From: Massilia rubra
GTDB lineage: Bacteria; Pseudomonadota; Gammaproteobacteria; Burkholderiales; Burkholderiaceae_D
DNA length: 64,000 nucleotides
Assembly (NCBI RefSeq): GCF_011682065.1
Contig: NZ_VUYU01000030.1
Location: 18,995-82,994, forward strand
Reading direction: 5' to 3'
Part shown: positions 7,983 through 17,100 of the stretch, in pieces
Numbering within the stretch: the stretch's first letter is position 1
Layout of the letters: each line of letters starts with the position of its first letter
Position numbers and translations under genes: made by a program
The notes under the pieces: generated by a model
Seen by the model: only the letters and a program-made list of their open reading frames with translations
Told to the model about the DNA's origin: nothing
Database searches by the model: none

Positions 7983-9527
7983 CTAGAAGCGGCTGAAGAA
8001 ATCGCGCGCCGCCACTTCGCACGCCACGTTGGCCATGAAACCATGGTAATTGTCGGCCGTGCCCGGATCGCCGCCGCTGTCGATGACCGCCTGTTTGATG
8101 GCGGCAAAGATATTTTTCGGGCGTGCATACGGATCGTTCGCGCCAGCCGGCGAATCGACGTCGAGCAGCTGCGCCGTGCCGCCGTGGGCCTTGAAATAGG
8201 CGTGCGTCAGGCGCGCATGGTCGAAGCCGACTTCCGGATCGCCATTGCCGCCACACAGCAACATCGGCGCCGTCGGCGTCCAGGTGCGCAAGTCGTTCTT
8301 GAGCCAGGCGGCGCGCATCGGATTGGCCGGCGTACAGGCCAGCGGCGCCAACGCCGACGTCACCGGGCAGGGATGGGCGGCGATATCGGCCAGCACGCGG
8401 CCCAGGTAGCCGGCGGTCATCAGGCTTTGCGCCGGGGTGCCGAATTGCGCCCGGCGCGCGTCATCGAGGCCGGCGTAATTGGCCATCTCCGTACTCAGGA
8501 AATACGGCGGAAATTTGCCATCGGCCACCAGCGTCGTCCACATCCTGCTCGATGGCAACAGGGTTTCCATCGCCCCGGCGTAGGTCGGGGAATACACCTC
8601 GGCCGGCGCCGCATACAGATTGCCGTAGGCTTTTTGCCAGGCCGTTATCTGCATCACCAGCTGGAGCTGGGTCGAGAAAGAAAACGCGCCGGGCTGGTCG
8701 AGCAGGCCGGGCGTCGCCAGCGCCTCGTAGTCCAGGCTCTCGGCATAGCTGCCGCTTTGCGGCGCCGACGCGGTCACCTTGATGGCGGCCGCCTGCATGG
8801 CGCGGTGGGTTGCCATGGCAACGTAGCCCCCTTCGGAATAGCCAGTGATAAACAGCTTGCCATTCTCCGCTACCGGACGGGACAGCCCTGCCAGCGCCGT
8901 GCGCGCGGCTGCCAGCGCGTCGATCATGTCTTTCGACTGCTGCTCGGCAATATGGTGCGGATGGTAGTTCAAGGCCGAGCTGTCGTAGCCGGCATAGTTG
9001 GGGGCGACCACGATGTAGCCCTGGGCCGCATACAGCGCCGCCGGCGTGCTGGCCCGGCCCGCGCCCTCGTTGTCCGGGTCCGCGATGGCGGCCATGTTCA
9101 GCTTGCGCTGGAAGGAACTGCCATGCCCGTACAGCACCAGCGGACGGGCGCCAGCGCAGGCCGGATCGGCACCGCTCGGCACCATCAGCGCGGCCGATGC
9201 CGTGGTCGCCTCGCCCGCCGCCCCCACCGTGTTGTACGCAATCTGCAAAAAATCGATGCCGCATTTGGGTGCGCCGGCCACCACCAGCAATTGCGAGCCG
9301 AATTTGTTGAGCTGCGCGCCGACGCCGGCCACGTCCAGCGACAGCAGGCGCGTCGGCGAATTGCGCAGCAGCGCGCCGCGCCCGCCCGCGTTGTCGTCCC
9401 TGGCGGGCTGGGCAGGCTGTGCTGGCGGGGAAGAAGTACCACCGCAGCCTGCCAGCAGGATGGCCAGCGCGGCGCCGGGGAGCAGGCGGGGTAGCGAAAA
9501 ACGGGTCAAGGGGGTTGCGTGTGGCAT
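7983..9527 (-). CDS. Alpha/beta-hydrolase lipoprotein (secreted esterase/lipase)
   Basis: A 514-residue lipoprotein with an N-terminal lipobox LLAGC (Cys28), so it is expected to be lipidated and exported. The alpha/beta-hydrolase core shows an oxyanion-hole GHGSS (about 134-138), the nucleophile elbow GYSEGG with Ser231, a late acidic segment CGGNGDPEVGF and a C-terminal His in NYHGF, giving a plausible Ser-Asp-His triad. The PNYAGYDSS segment before the elbow is typical of secretory lipases (LIP/triacylglycerol lipase type). The start at 9527 is fixed by an excellent ribosome binding site (ggagg, 4 nt spacing) and by the lipobox; upstream ATGs are unlikely. It sits between two PEP-CTERM gene pairs, convergent with the first and divergent from the two-component system. 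Confidence 0.85.
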   Translation of the reverse strand: MPHATPLTRFSLPRLLPGAALAILLAGCGGTSSPPAQPAQPARDDNAGGRGALLRNSPTRLLSLDVAGVGAQLNKFGSQLLVVAGAPKCGIDFLQIAYNTVGAAGEATTASAALMVPSGADPACAGARPLVLYGHGSSFQRKLNMAAIADPDNEGAGRASTPAALYAAQGYIVVAPNYAGYDSSALNYHPHHIAEQQSKDMIDALAAARTALAGLSRPVAENGKLFITGYSEGGYVAMATHRAMQAAAIKVTASAPQSGSYAESLDYEALATPGLLDQPGAFSFSTQLQLVMQITAWQKAYGNLYAAPAEVYSPTYAGAMETLLPSSRMWTTLVADGKFPPYFLSTEMANYAGLDDARRAQFGTPAQSLMTAGYLGRVLADIAAHPCPVTSALAPLACTPANPMRAAWLKNDLRTWTPTAPMLLCGGNGDPEVGFDHARLTHAYFKAHGGTAQLLDVDSPAGANDPYARPKNIFAAIKQAVIDSGGDPGTADNYHGFMANVACEVAARDFFSRF

Positions 9528-9652
9528 CGTGCCTCCGGTAAGTGAGCAAACATGGCCGATCAAGGTCGCATGACCGCCTGGCGACGCAGGCGGCAACGGC
9601 ATTATGCAAACGCCAACCTTCGGCTTTGCCAAAGACCGGCGCGCGGAGGCCT

Positions 9653-9684
9653 TTGGCTGGCGTTAAGGTTGAGCTCGGTATAAT
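9653..9684 (+). promoter_or_regulatory. Candidate promoter of the two-component operon, leaderless arrangement
   Basis: A perfect -10 box TATAAT lies at 9679-9684, only 6 nt before the ATG of the response regulator. Transcription would start about at the ATG, giving a leaderless mRNA; no Shine-Dalgarno is visible. A TTGGCT at 9653-9658 is a poorly spaced -35 candidate. An imperfect inverted repeat (AACGCCAACC near 9609 and GGCTGGCGTT near 9655) overlaps it and could be an operator. Confidence 0.4.
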
Positions 9685-9690
9685 CGGCCC

Positions 9691-10347
9691 ATGCATCTAC
9701 TCCTCATTGAAGACGATCTGGACTTTGGGCGCGCCCTGCAAGGCGCCCTCAAAGCCGAAGGCATCAGCAGCGAATGGCTACGCCGCGCCGGCGACGCGCC
9801 GCGCTGTTTTCACGACACGGCGTTCGACTGCGTGCTGCTCGACCTGACCTTGCCCGATGGCTGCGGTTTCGACTTGCTGGCGCGCTGGCGCCGGGCCGCC
9901 AACGCGGTGCCGGTGATTGTGATGACGGCGCGCTCCGGGCTGGAGGACCGGCTCGCCGGCCTGGACGGCGGCGCCGACGATGTCATCGTCAAGCCCTTCG
10001 CCACCGAAGAGCTGATCTCGCGCCTGCGCGCGGTCTTGCGGCGCTACGCGCGCCAGGCCAGCGAGCAATGGACCATCGGCGCGCTGACGATCGAGCCGCG
10101 CCGTCATCTGGCGCAGCTCGACGGGCAAGCGCTCAAGCTGTCGCCGCGCGAATTCCAGCTGTTGCTGGAACTGGCGCGCGAACCGGGCGCGGTGGTGGCC
10201 AAGGGCGCGCTGTCGCAGCGGCTCGAGCCGCTCGGCGAAGCGGTCGATTTCGCCGCGATTGAAGTGCATATTTCTAACTTGCGCCGCAAGATCGGCGCCG
10301 AGCGCATCCACACCGCGCGCGGTATCGGCTACGTGCTGGTGCCATGA
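9691..10347 (+). CDS. OmpR-family response regulator
   Basis: A 218-residue two-component regulator. The receiver domain (1-115) has the acidic pocket EDD at 7-9, phospho-acceptor Asp51 in LLDLTLP, the switch Thr in VMTAR and the Lys in VKPF. The C-terminal winged helix (about 125-218) has the OmpR/PhoB pattern LSPREFQLLLELAREPG and VEVHISNLRRKI...TARGIGYVL-like end (here IEVHISNLRRKIG). It resembles the QseB/PmrA branch, but the exact ortholog is not assigned. The stop overlaps the start of the sensor kinase by 4 nt, so the pair is co-translated. The target is unknown; the lipase and the flanking PEP-CTERM genes are candidates by position. Confidence 0.92.
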   Translation: MHLLLIEDDLDFGRALQGALKAEGISSEWLRRAGDAPRCFHDTAFDCVLLDLTLPDGCGFDLLARWRRAANAVPVIVMTARSGLEDRLAGLDGGADDVIVKPFATEELISRLRAVLRRYARQASEQWTIGALTIEPRRHLAQLDGQALKLSPREFQLLLELAREPGAVVAKGALSQRLEPLGEAVDFAAIEVHISNLRRKIGAERIHTARGIGYVLVP

Positions 10348-11678
10348 GCGCCTGGCCGCGTCCGACCCTGGCGCGGCGCGTGATGCTCGCGCTCGGCATG
10401 GCCTTCCTGCTGGTGTGGTGCATGCTGCTGGCCTATGAATACATCCAGTTCAAGCAAGAAACCGAGCAACATTCGGGCCTGCACAAGATCGGAAACGCGC
10501 TCTACGCGGCCCTCACCAGGCTCGAGCGCCCGGAGCAGGTGACAACGGCGCTCGCCACCACCGCGACCTGGCTCAACCTGGTGCGCCAGGATGCGAAGCA
10601 ATTGCCGGGCGAATTGGTGTTCGAGCTACGCGACCAGCGTGGCCGCCTGATCTATTCCTCGCTCGCCCAGGCCAGCCCGGCGCCGCCAGCCGGCGCGGAC
10701 GGCGCCTTCTGGATTTATCAGCGTGCCGCGCCCGCCTGGTCGCTGCGCATCGCCGAACCCAAACCGGCGCGCACGGCCACCCTGGGCGGCCTGGGACGCG
10801 GCCTCATTCCCTACCTGCTCATTTCCCTGCCCTGCGTCTTGTTGCCCTTGTGGCTGGCCGTGCATCAGGGCTTGCGTCCCTTGCGGCTGCTGGCCGAGCG
10901 CGTCGCCGCCCGCCGGCGCGACGACCTCTCGCCGATCGGCATGGATCCCAAATACAGCGAGTTGCGCCCGCTGGTGGCGGCCTTCGACGAACTGCTGGCC
11001 AGCCTGCGCGGCAAGGCCCAGCGCGAACGCGCCTTCATCGAGGATGCGGCGCACGAACTGCGCACGCCGATGGCGGTGATCTCGACCCAGGCGCACGTCA
11101 TTGCGCGCGCGGCCGACCCGGCCGCACGCCAGCTGGCACAGGAGCATCTGAACCTGGCCATTGCACGCGCCTCGCACCTGACCGGCCAACTGCTGGAACT
11201 GGCCACGCTCGACGAGATGGCCCCCGCGACCATCGAGACAGTCGACGTGGCCGGCTGCGTGCGCCAGTTGCTGGCGCAGCAAATGGGGCGGGCGCTGGCG
11301 CGCCGCATGGACCTCTCGCTCGATGCGCCCGACCAGCTGGACTGGCCGGTGGAAGTGGCCGCTTTTCACTCGATCGTCAGCAACCTGCTCGATAACAGCC
11401 TGCGCTATGTCCCGCCCGGCGGCTGCGTGCAGGTCGGCCTGCGGCGCGACGGCGCCGACCTGCTGCTGTCGATCGCCGACGACGGACCCGGCATTGCGCC
11501 AGACCAGCGCCAGCACATTTTCGAGCGCTTTTACCGCGGGCGCGGACACGACGCCCCAGGCTCCGGCCTGGGCCTGGCGATCGTCAGGCAAGCTTGCGCC
11601 CGCATGCGGGGCGAGGTCCGGATCGTCGCCGGCTTGGCCGGCCGGGGCTGCGGCTTCGACGTGCGCTTTTTGGGTTAG
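10344..11678 (+). CDS. Sensor histidine kinase, QseC-like
   Basis: A 444-residue membrane kinase paired with the upstream regulator. It has a first transmembrane helix at about residues 13-32, a periplasmic sensor part of some 120 residues, a second helix at about 152-172 and a short linker. The dimerisation domain has the H-box AAHELRTP with His237. The ATPase domain shows the N-box SNLLDNSLRYVP, G1 ADDGPGI, F-box FERFYRG and G2 GSGLGLAIV. This is the layout of the QseC/PmrB group. The periplasmic part is not distinctive enough to name a ligand. Confidence 0.92.
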   Translation: MSAWPRPTLARRVMLALGMAFLLVWCMLLAYEYIQFKQETEQHSGLHKIGNALYAALTRLERPEQVTTALATTATWLNLVRQDAKQLPGELVFELRDQRGRLIYSSLAQASPAPPAGADGAFWIYQRAAPAWSLRIAEPKPARTATLGGLGRGLIPYLLISLPCVLLPLWLAVHQGLRPLRLLAERVAARRRDDLSPIGMDPKYSELRPLVAAFDELLASLRGKAQRERAFIEDAAHELRTPMAVISTQAHVIARAADPAARQLAQEHLNLAIARASHLTGQLLELATLDEMAPATIETVDVAGCVRQLLAQQMGRALARRMDLSLDAPDQLDWPVEVAAFHSIVSNLLDNSLRYVPPGGCVQVGLRRDGADLLLSIADDGPGIAPDQRQHIFERFYRGRGHDAPGSGLGLAIVRQACARMRGEVRIVAGLAGRGCGFDVRFLG

Positions 11679-11737
11679 GAGCCTGCGCGGCATGGCACGC
11701 ATGCAGTGTTACATAAAAAGCATTCTGAACAGACAAT

Positions 11738-11752
11738 ATGCCATGTATTCTG
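11738..11752 (+). promoter_or_regulatory. Conserved 15-nt element upstream of PEP-CTERM gene A'
   Basis: ATGCCATGTATTCTG lies 45 nt before the start of gene A'. It differs at one position from the element 47 nt before gene A (6093-6107), while the sequence around both copies differs more. This suggests a retained binding site or promoter core. Confidence 0.45.
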
Positions 11753-11797
11753 GTTAACATCCTGCCGATCCACGGCAGCCAACCCCCAAAGGCAAGC

Positions 11798-12562
11798 ATG
11801 CACCCGCATTTCAACAAACGCACCCTGTGCGCACTGGCCGCGCTGGCCGCCGCCTGGGCGCCCGCCCAGGCCAACACCAGCACCGCGAGCGCCAGCATCG
11901 AGCAATTCCAGTACCGGCTCGTCGATCTCGACCTGAACGATGGCATCGCTCCCTCGATCACCTTCGGCGTGGACACCCGTTGGCTGTCCACCACCGGCGA
12001 CGGGCAAACCCAGCAAATCAGCGCATCGGGAACGACCTCGATCGTGACGCAGTTCGGCTCGGCCGGCGGCACGCTGTCCGATACCGCCCTGCTCTCGCAC
12101 GTCAGCCTCGACCATTCCGTGCCTGTGGATAAGCTTCGTCACGAATACAGCAACTATGGCAAGCGCGTCGGCGAGTTCATCCTGAGCCCGAATACCGAGT
12201 TGATCTTCACCGCCGTCGGCAAGATCGCGCAGCAACGTGATGGCGGCTTGGAGGGAAGTGACAGTCGTATCGCAATGCGGGCGTATCTTTTGGACGCGAA
12301 TGGCAAGGAGTATAGACAATTCGACAAGTCCTACGAGGTCAATAACAGAAATGCCTCGGCCACCATCAATCTGTACGGCTCGCTGAGATCGGATGCCACG
12401 CAACGCAACGGCCAATTCTCGTTCGACGCCCACACCACCCTGATGGGAGTGACCCCGCCGGTTCCGGAACCGTCCACCTACGCCATGCTGCTGGCCGGCG
12501 CCGCCGTGGTGGGCGCCGTGGCGCGCCGCCGCCGCAAGGCCGCCGCGGCCCCGGCCGCATGA
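11798..12562 (+). CDS. PEP-CTERM sorting-domain protein (A')
   Basis: A 254-residue paralog of protein A (6155). Both begin MHPH(V/F)NK, carry a signal peptide ending in PAQA (here) or SAHA, and share ASIEQF followed by LVDLDLNDG and PSITF. Both also share the FxLSPxTxxIxTAxG segment and the C-terminal tail: VPEPSTYAMLLAG, hydrophobic helix, VARRRRK. I start at 11798, the ATG aligned with protein A, not at 11738. It forms a unit with B' in the same order as A and B. Surface sorting by an exosortase encoded elsewhere is inferred from the tail. Confidence 0.87.
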   Translation: MHPHFNKRTLCALAALAAAWAPAQANTSTASASIEQFQYRLVDLDLNDGIAPSITFGVDTRWLSTTGDGQTQQISASGTTSIVTQFGSAGGTLSDTALLSHVSLDHSVPVDKLRHEYSNYGKRVGEFILSPNTELIFTAVGKIAQQRDGGLEGSDSRIAMRAYLLDANGKEYRQFDKSYEVNNRNASATINLYGSLRSDATQRNGQFSFDAHTTLMGVTPPVPEPSTYAMLLAGAAVVGAVARRRRKAAAAPAA

Positions 12563-12633
12563 ACCGGCACCGCCCCAACCATTCCGACCCGGCCGCCACG
12601 GCCGGGATGCGCCATCCTCATCGAAAGAATCCC

Positions 12634-13404
12634 ATGCTTGCCCATCCACTCAAGATCGTTGCCGGCCTGCTTGCCGCCGGCCTGCTGGCCTGCGCACCGG
12701 CCCATGCCGCGAATGGCAACGCTTCCGCCAGCCTGAAAAACATCAAGTTCCAGCTGATCGACCTCGACCTGACCGACAACATCAGCCCAAGCATTGACTT
12801 CTTCAGCACCAGCGCCAGCGGCTACCTCAGCTTCTTCTCTTCCGACCCCGGCATCGACGAGACCGGTTATTCGAACCGCTTCGAGACCGTCAACAAGCCG
12901 TTCACTTACGGCGGCGCCAGCACGCACAACGGGCCGACCAGCATGCGTTCCGACATGCATATCGACACGCCCCTGCCCGTGTGGACCTCTTTCGTCTCCA
13001 CCAACCAGAGGCTGCACTTTACCTTGTCGCCCTCGACCCGGCTGCTGTTCTCGGCCGAGGCCGAGGTCTTCGTGCAGGACAACGGGATCAAGGACACGGC
13101 CGCTAACGCCACCCTGGGCGGCGGTTTCGAAACCACCATCGATGGGGTCAGGGGCTACGAATCGTTCTCCACCACGCTCTCGACCAACGCCGGGGCGCGC
13201 AGCGAACTGCTGCAGGGCGTGCTCGATACGGGATCGGCGATCGGGACTGGCGTGCTCGCAGCCGGCACCTCCGCCTCCTTCTACACCGATCAGAACACCT
13301 CGCCGGTGCCTGAACCGGAGACGTATGGCATGCTGCTGGCCGGCCTGCTGGTGCTCGGCGGCGTCGCGCGCAGCAAGCGGCGCGACCAGGCACGCCAGGC
13401 CTGA
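12634..13404 (+). CDS. PEP-CTERM sorting-domain protein (B')
   Basis: A 256-residue paralog of protein B (6985): signal peptide MLAHPLKIVAGLLAAGLLAC ending PAHA, then QLIDLDLTDNISPSIDF, a Ser/Thr-rich middle including TLSPSTRLLFSAEAEV, and the PEP-CTERM tail VPEPETYGMLLAG, hydrophobic helix, SKRRDQ. The chosen ATG at 12634 has gaaaga upstream, as in B. An in-frame ATG at 12559 overlaps the stop of A' by 4 nt and would add 25 residues resembling the corresponding extension of B, so the longer form cannot be excluded. Confidence 0.84.
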   Translation: MLAHPLKIVAGLLAAGLLACAPAHAANGNASASLKNIKFQLIDLDLTDNISPSIDFFSTSASGYLSFFSSDPGIDETGYSNRFETVNKPFTYGGASTHNGPTSMRSDMHIDTPLPVWTSFVSTNQRLHFTLSPSTRLLFSAEAEVFVQDNGIKDTAANATLGGGFETTIDGVRGYESFSTTLSTNAGARSELLQGVLDTGSAIGTGVLAAGTSASFYTDQNTSPVPEPETYGMLLAGLLVLGGVARSKRRDQARQA

Positions 13405-13435
13405 TCGCCAGGCCCGCCGCGCCCGCCGGGTATAG

Positions 13436-14155
13436 TTACTCCAGCACGCCGAGTATCGGTCCCAGCGGCGCGGCGCCGTCGGCGCGCCCGAGTGCGCTCG
13501 AAAACAGGCTCGAGATCGAGCCATCCAGGTAGAGTGCATTCTTGCAATGCAACGTGTCGCGGAAGTAGGTGGCCAATTCGTGGAAGGTGACCGGTACGTT
13601 GCTGATCACAAAAATCGCCTTGCCATCGACCACGCCGACGCCGTTGCGCACGTAGCGCGACGGCGATTCCGGGTCGAAGCGGGGATGCAGTTGGCCATCG
13701 ATCACCAGCATCGGACCAGACTGGGTCGCCAGGCGCACCTCCACGGCCTTGGCCGCGTACGATGGATAAGCCGACGACTCGACCACCGCCGGCCCGCCCT
13801 TGCCCAGCACGAACACCCCGTTCGGCTTCATGAAGAAATTGCCCTTGCCATCATCCAGGTTGAGCAGCGCCAGTTGCTTGCCATTTTCCACATGCAAGCC
13901 CACCGGGGCAAACCCCGGATGGTACATGCCGGCGTTGACGCCAAACACCAGGCGCTGCTTGCGCCCTTGCAGCCATTCTTGCAGGCGGGCGAAGCCCTGG
14001 AAGGGCTGGCCCGCCTCGTCGTACAGGAACAGGCGCAGGTCTTGGCGCGCCGGGTCGATTGTCACCACCGTGAAACGGGCGTCGGCCGCCTGGCACAGCT
14101 GGGCGCACAGGCATGCGCAGATGCACACGAGCAGGGAGAACAGGCGTTTTTTCAT
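13436..14155 (-). CDS. Phosphodiester glycosidase family (DUF2233) secreted protein
   Basis: A 239-residue protein with a signal peptide (residues 1-23, ending CQA). The body matches the phosphodiester glycosidase/NAGPA-type fold: FGVNAGMYHPGFAPVGLHVENG, FFMKPNGVF, QSGPMLVIDG and a C-terminal ALYLDGSISSLF. In mammals the family uncovers mannose-6-phosphate; bacterial members are extracytoplasmic and mostly uncharacterised. The conserved N-A-G-M and D-G-S elements suggest an intact active site. It is convergent with PEP-CTERM gene B' (31 nt between stops). A role in envelope polysaccharide trimming is only an inference. Confidence 0.82.
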   Translation of the reverse strand: MKKRLFSLLVCICACLCAQLCQAADARFTVVTIDPARQDLRLFLYDEAGQPFQGFARLQEWLQGRKQRLVFGVNAGMYHPGFAPVGLHVENGKQLALLNLDDGKGNFFMKPNGVFVLGKGGPAVVESSAYPSYAAKAVEVRLATQSGPMLVIDGQLHPRFDPESPSRYVRNGVGVVDGKAIFVISNVPVTFHELATYFRDTLHCKNALYLDGSISSLFSSALGRADGAAPLGPILGVLE

Positions 14156-14194
14156 GACGCCAGTGTAACGCGTCTCCCGGCCGCACGCGCTTGC

Positions 14195-17100
14195 TTAGTA
14201 CAGCATCGGCGAAGCGTCCACCAGCGCGCCGCCGGCCAGCAGCGTCTGCATGCCGCTGCCGAAGCTCGCGCTGCCGATGATGGTCAGGGCCGCGTTCATG
14301 CCCAGCGCCGCCAGGTTGCCATCCTGCGCGTAGTGGTAGGCCAGGTCGCCGCCGATGGCGGCCGTGTCGCTGCCGCCGCGCGAGAACGCCGCCAGCGAGG
14401 CCGCCATGTTCCAGCTGGTCAAGGACGGGTTGGCCAGGCGCGCCTGGTTGAACTGGCCGACCAGGCCGGCAAAGTCGAACAGCTCGACCTTGTTGTCGTG
14501 GATCGCACTGGCCGAACCGGGCTGGTAATCGACGCCGCCGGCGGTGACCACCTGCAGCGTCGAGACGCTGGCGCCGCTGTTGCCGTACCAGTTCTTGAAG
14601 GTGATCTGGTCGCCCGCGCCCATTGTCAGGACCAGCTCGGCGCCGACCTTGTTCAGGGCCAGGCCGGCGAACGCGATGCCGTGGCCCAGCGAGAGCGTGT
14701 CGTCGGTGGCGCCGACGGCGCTCAGGACATCCTGGCCATCGCCCCGGTTGAAGACGTGCACGTCGGCCCCCTGCTGGCCATTGATGCTGTCGTTGCCGGC
14801 GCCACCGATGAACAGTTCCCCGGCAGCGCCCCCGACCAGCGCATCGGCGCCGCTGCCGCCGCTCAACAGGTTGGCCTCGGTCCCGTTGTCGGTCAGCGTA
14901 TCGTTACCGGCGCCGCCCAGCAGCAGGTCGTAGCCGGCCAGGCCGTTCATGGCGTTCGCCGCGCTATTGCCGACGATCAGGTTGTTACTTGTATTGCCGG
15001 TGCCGTTGATGGACGCCGTGCCCGTCAGGGTCAACACTTCGATGTGGACGGCCAAGGTCCTGTTAACCAAGCTGAACAGCTGATCGAGACCGCCGTTCGC
15101 CATGTCGGTCGTCACGTCGCTGGTGCTGTCGACGTAATACGTGTCGTCGCCGGCGCCGCCGATCATGACGTCGCCGCCGGCGCCGCCATTGAGCACGTTG
15201 GCGCCGGCATTCCCGCTGAGCGTGTTGTTGAGCGTGTTGCCGGTGGCGTCGATGGGAGCGCTGCCGGTCAGGATCAGGTGTTCCACGTTCGCGGGCAGGC
15301 TGTAGCTCACGCTGCTGTAGATGCTGTCGGTGCCCGCGCCGGCGCCTTCGCTCACCACGTCGAGCGCCTGGTCGACCAGGTAGCTGTCGTTGCCCGCGCC
15401 GCCGACCAGGGTGTCGGCGCCGAGGCCGCCGTCAAGCGTGTCGTCCCCGCCCAGTCCGTACAAGGTGTCCTTGTTCGACTTGCCGGTGAGGGTGTCGGCG
15501 GCGGCGCTGCCGGTCAGGGTCACGCTCGCGCCCTGGCCGATGTTCAGGGCCAGGGTGGCCGTCGCCGCCAGGCCGCCGGCGTCGGTGTAGCGCACGGCGA
15601 CGCTGGCGCCGGCCTCACTGAAGACCGGGGTGCCCGAAAACGTGCGGGTGGCGGCATCGAACGCCAGCCATGCCGGCAGTTGCGCGGCGCTGTAGACGCC
15701 GACGTCGCCCGCATCCGGGTCGGTAAAGCTTGCCGCCGGCAGGCTGTAGCTGAACGGTATGCCTTCGGTCACCGCCAAGGGCGCGAGCGCGCCGGCCAGC
15801 ACCGGCGCGCGGTTGGTGTTGGCGACGATCACAGCGAAGGGGTGCGACGTCGTCAGGCCGCCCAGGTCGGTGGCCGTGACCTTCAGCGCATAGGTTCCGC
15901 TGTCGTCGTAGCCGGCGCTGCCGCTCAGGTAGTTGTTGCGCACGTCGTAAGCCATCCATGATGGCAGTGCGCTGCCGTCGGCGCGCGTGATGCTCAGGCT
16001 CACGGCGTCGAACTGGTTCGGATCGGTAAAGGCGGCCGGACGCAGGTAAAAATTGCCGCCCTCGGCCAGCGTGGCGTTGGCGCCGCCGCCGGCATACACC
16101 GGCGCCAGGTTCTGCTCGATGGTCATGCGCGCGCTGTCGCTGATGCGCAAGCCTTGCTTGTCGGTGGCGGTGATGACCAGCTCGTACGTGCCGACGTCGG
16201 CGCTGGCCGGGAAACCGGTAAAGCTGCCACCCAAGGTCGGATGCGGCACGAAGTGCAGCCATGACGGCAGCGGCGCATTGCCGGCCAGCGAGGCCGACAC
16301 GGTCAGCACATCGCCGCTGTCGGGGTCGGAAAACATGCGCGCGCCGAGCGTGAGGCCGAAAATGTGCCCGGACACCGCGCTAAAGTCGGGCAAGCCCTTG
16401 GTCAGCACCGGCGCGCGGTTGACGTCGAGCACCTCGATGCCAAACTCGCTCGATGTCGTCAAGCCGCCCCGGTCGGTCGCGCTGGCCTTGAGCTGGTAGC
16501 TGCCGCTGTCCTGGAAGCCGGGCGTGCCGGTGATCTTGCCGCTGGCCGCATCGTAGGCCATCCATGCCGGCGCGGCGCTGCCGTCGGCGCGCGTGAGCAC
16601 GACGGCCAGCGTATCGTTCGGGTTAGGGTCGGCAAACACCGGCGCCGGCAGCGAAAAGGCCGTCCCTTCGGCCACGCTGGCGCCGGCGCTGGCCGCCACC
16701 ACCACCGGCGCCACGTTCGGCCCGTTGACGGTCAGGCGGAAAATGTCGCTGGCCGACTGCGCGCTGCGGTCGGTCGCGACCACTTTTACGTCGAACACGC
16801 CCATGTCGGCCAGGCCCGGCGTGCCGCTGAAGGTGCGGCTGGCGGCGTCGAAGCGCAGCCACGCCGGCAGTTCGGCGCCGTCGGCGCGCAGCGCCGTGTA
16901 GCTCAGCACGTCGCCCGCGTCGGGGTCGAAAAAGTGGCTGGCCGACAGCTGCAGCGTGAACCCGATGTCGGCGCTGGCAGCGGCGTCGGACAGCGGCATG
17001 GTGAGCACCGGTGCGCGCTCGCTCAACTGGGCGATGGTCTTGATGCTGCCGTCGGCAAACTCGACCCAGCTGACACCGGCGCCCTGGTTGAGCAAGGTGA

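Noticed and set aside
7743..9494. A 583-codon open frame on the plus strand over the lipase
   Set aside because: Arg-rich shadow; the minus strand has a lipobox, a GYSEGG elbow and an excellent ribosome binding site.
13547..15961. An 804-codon open frame on the plus strand
   Set aside because: It runs antisense through two well-supported genes (DUF2233 protein and RTX protein) and has the typical biased composition of a shadow frame.
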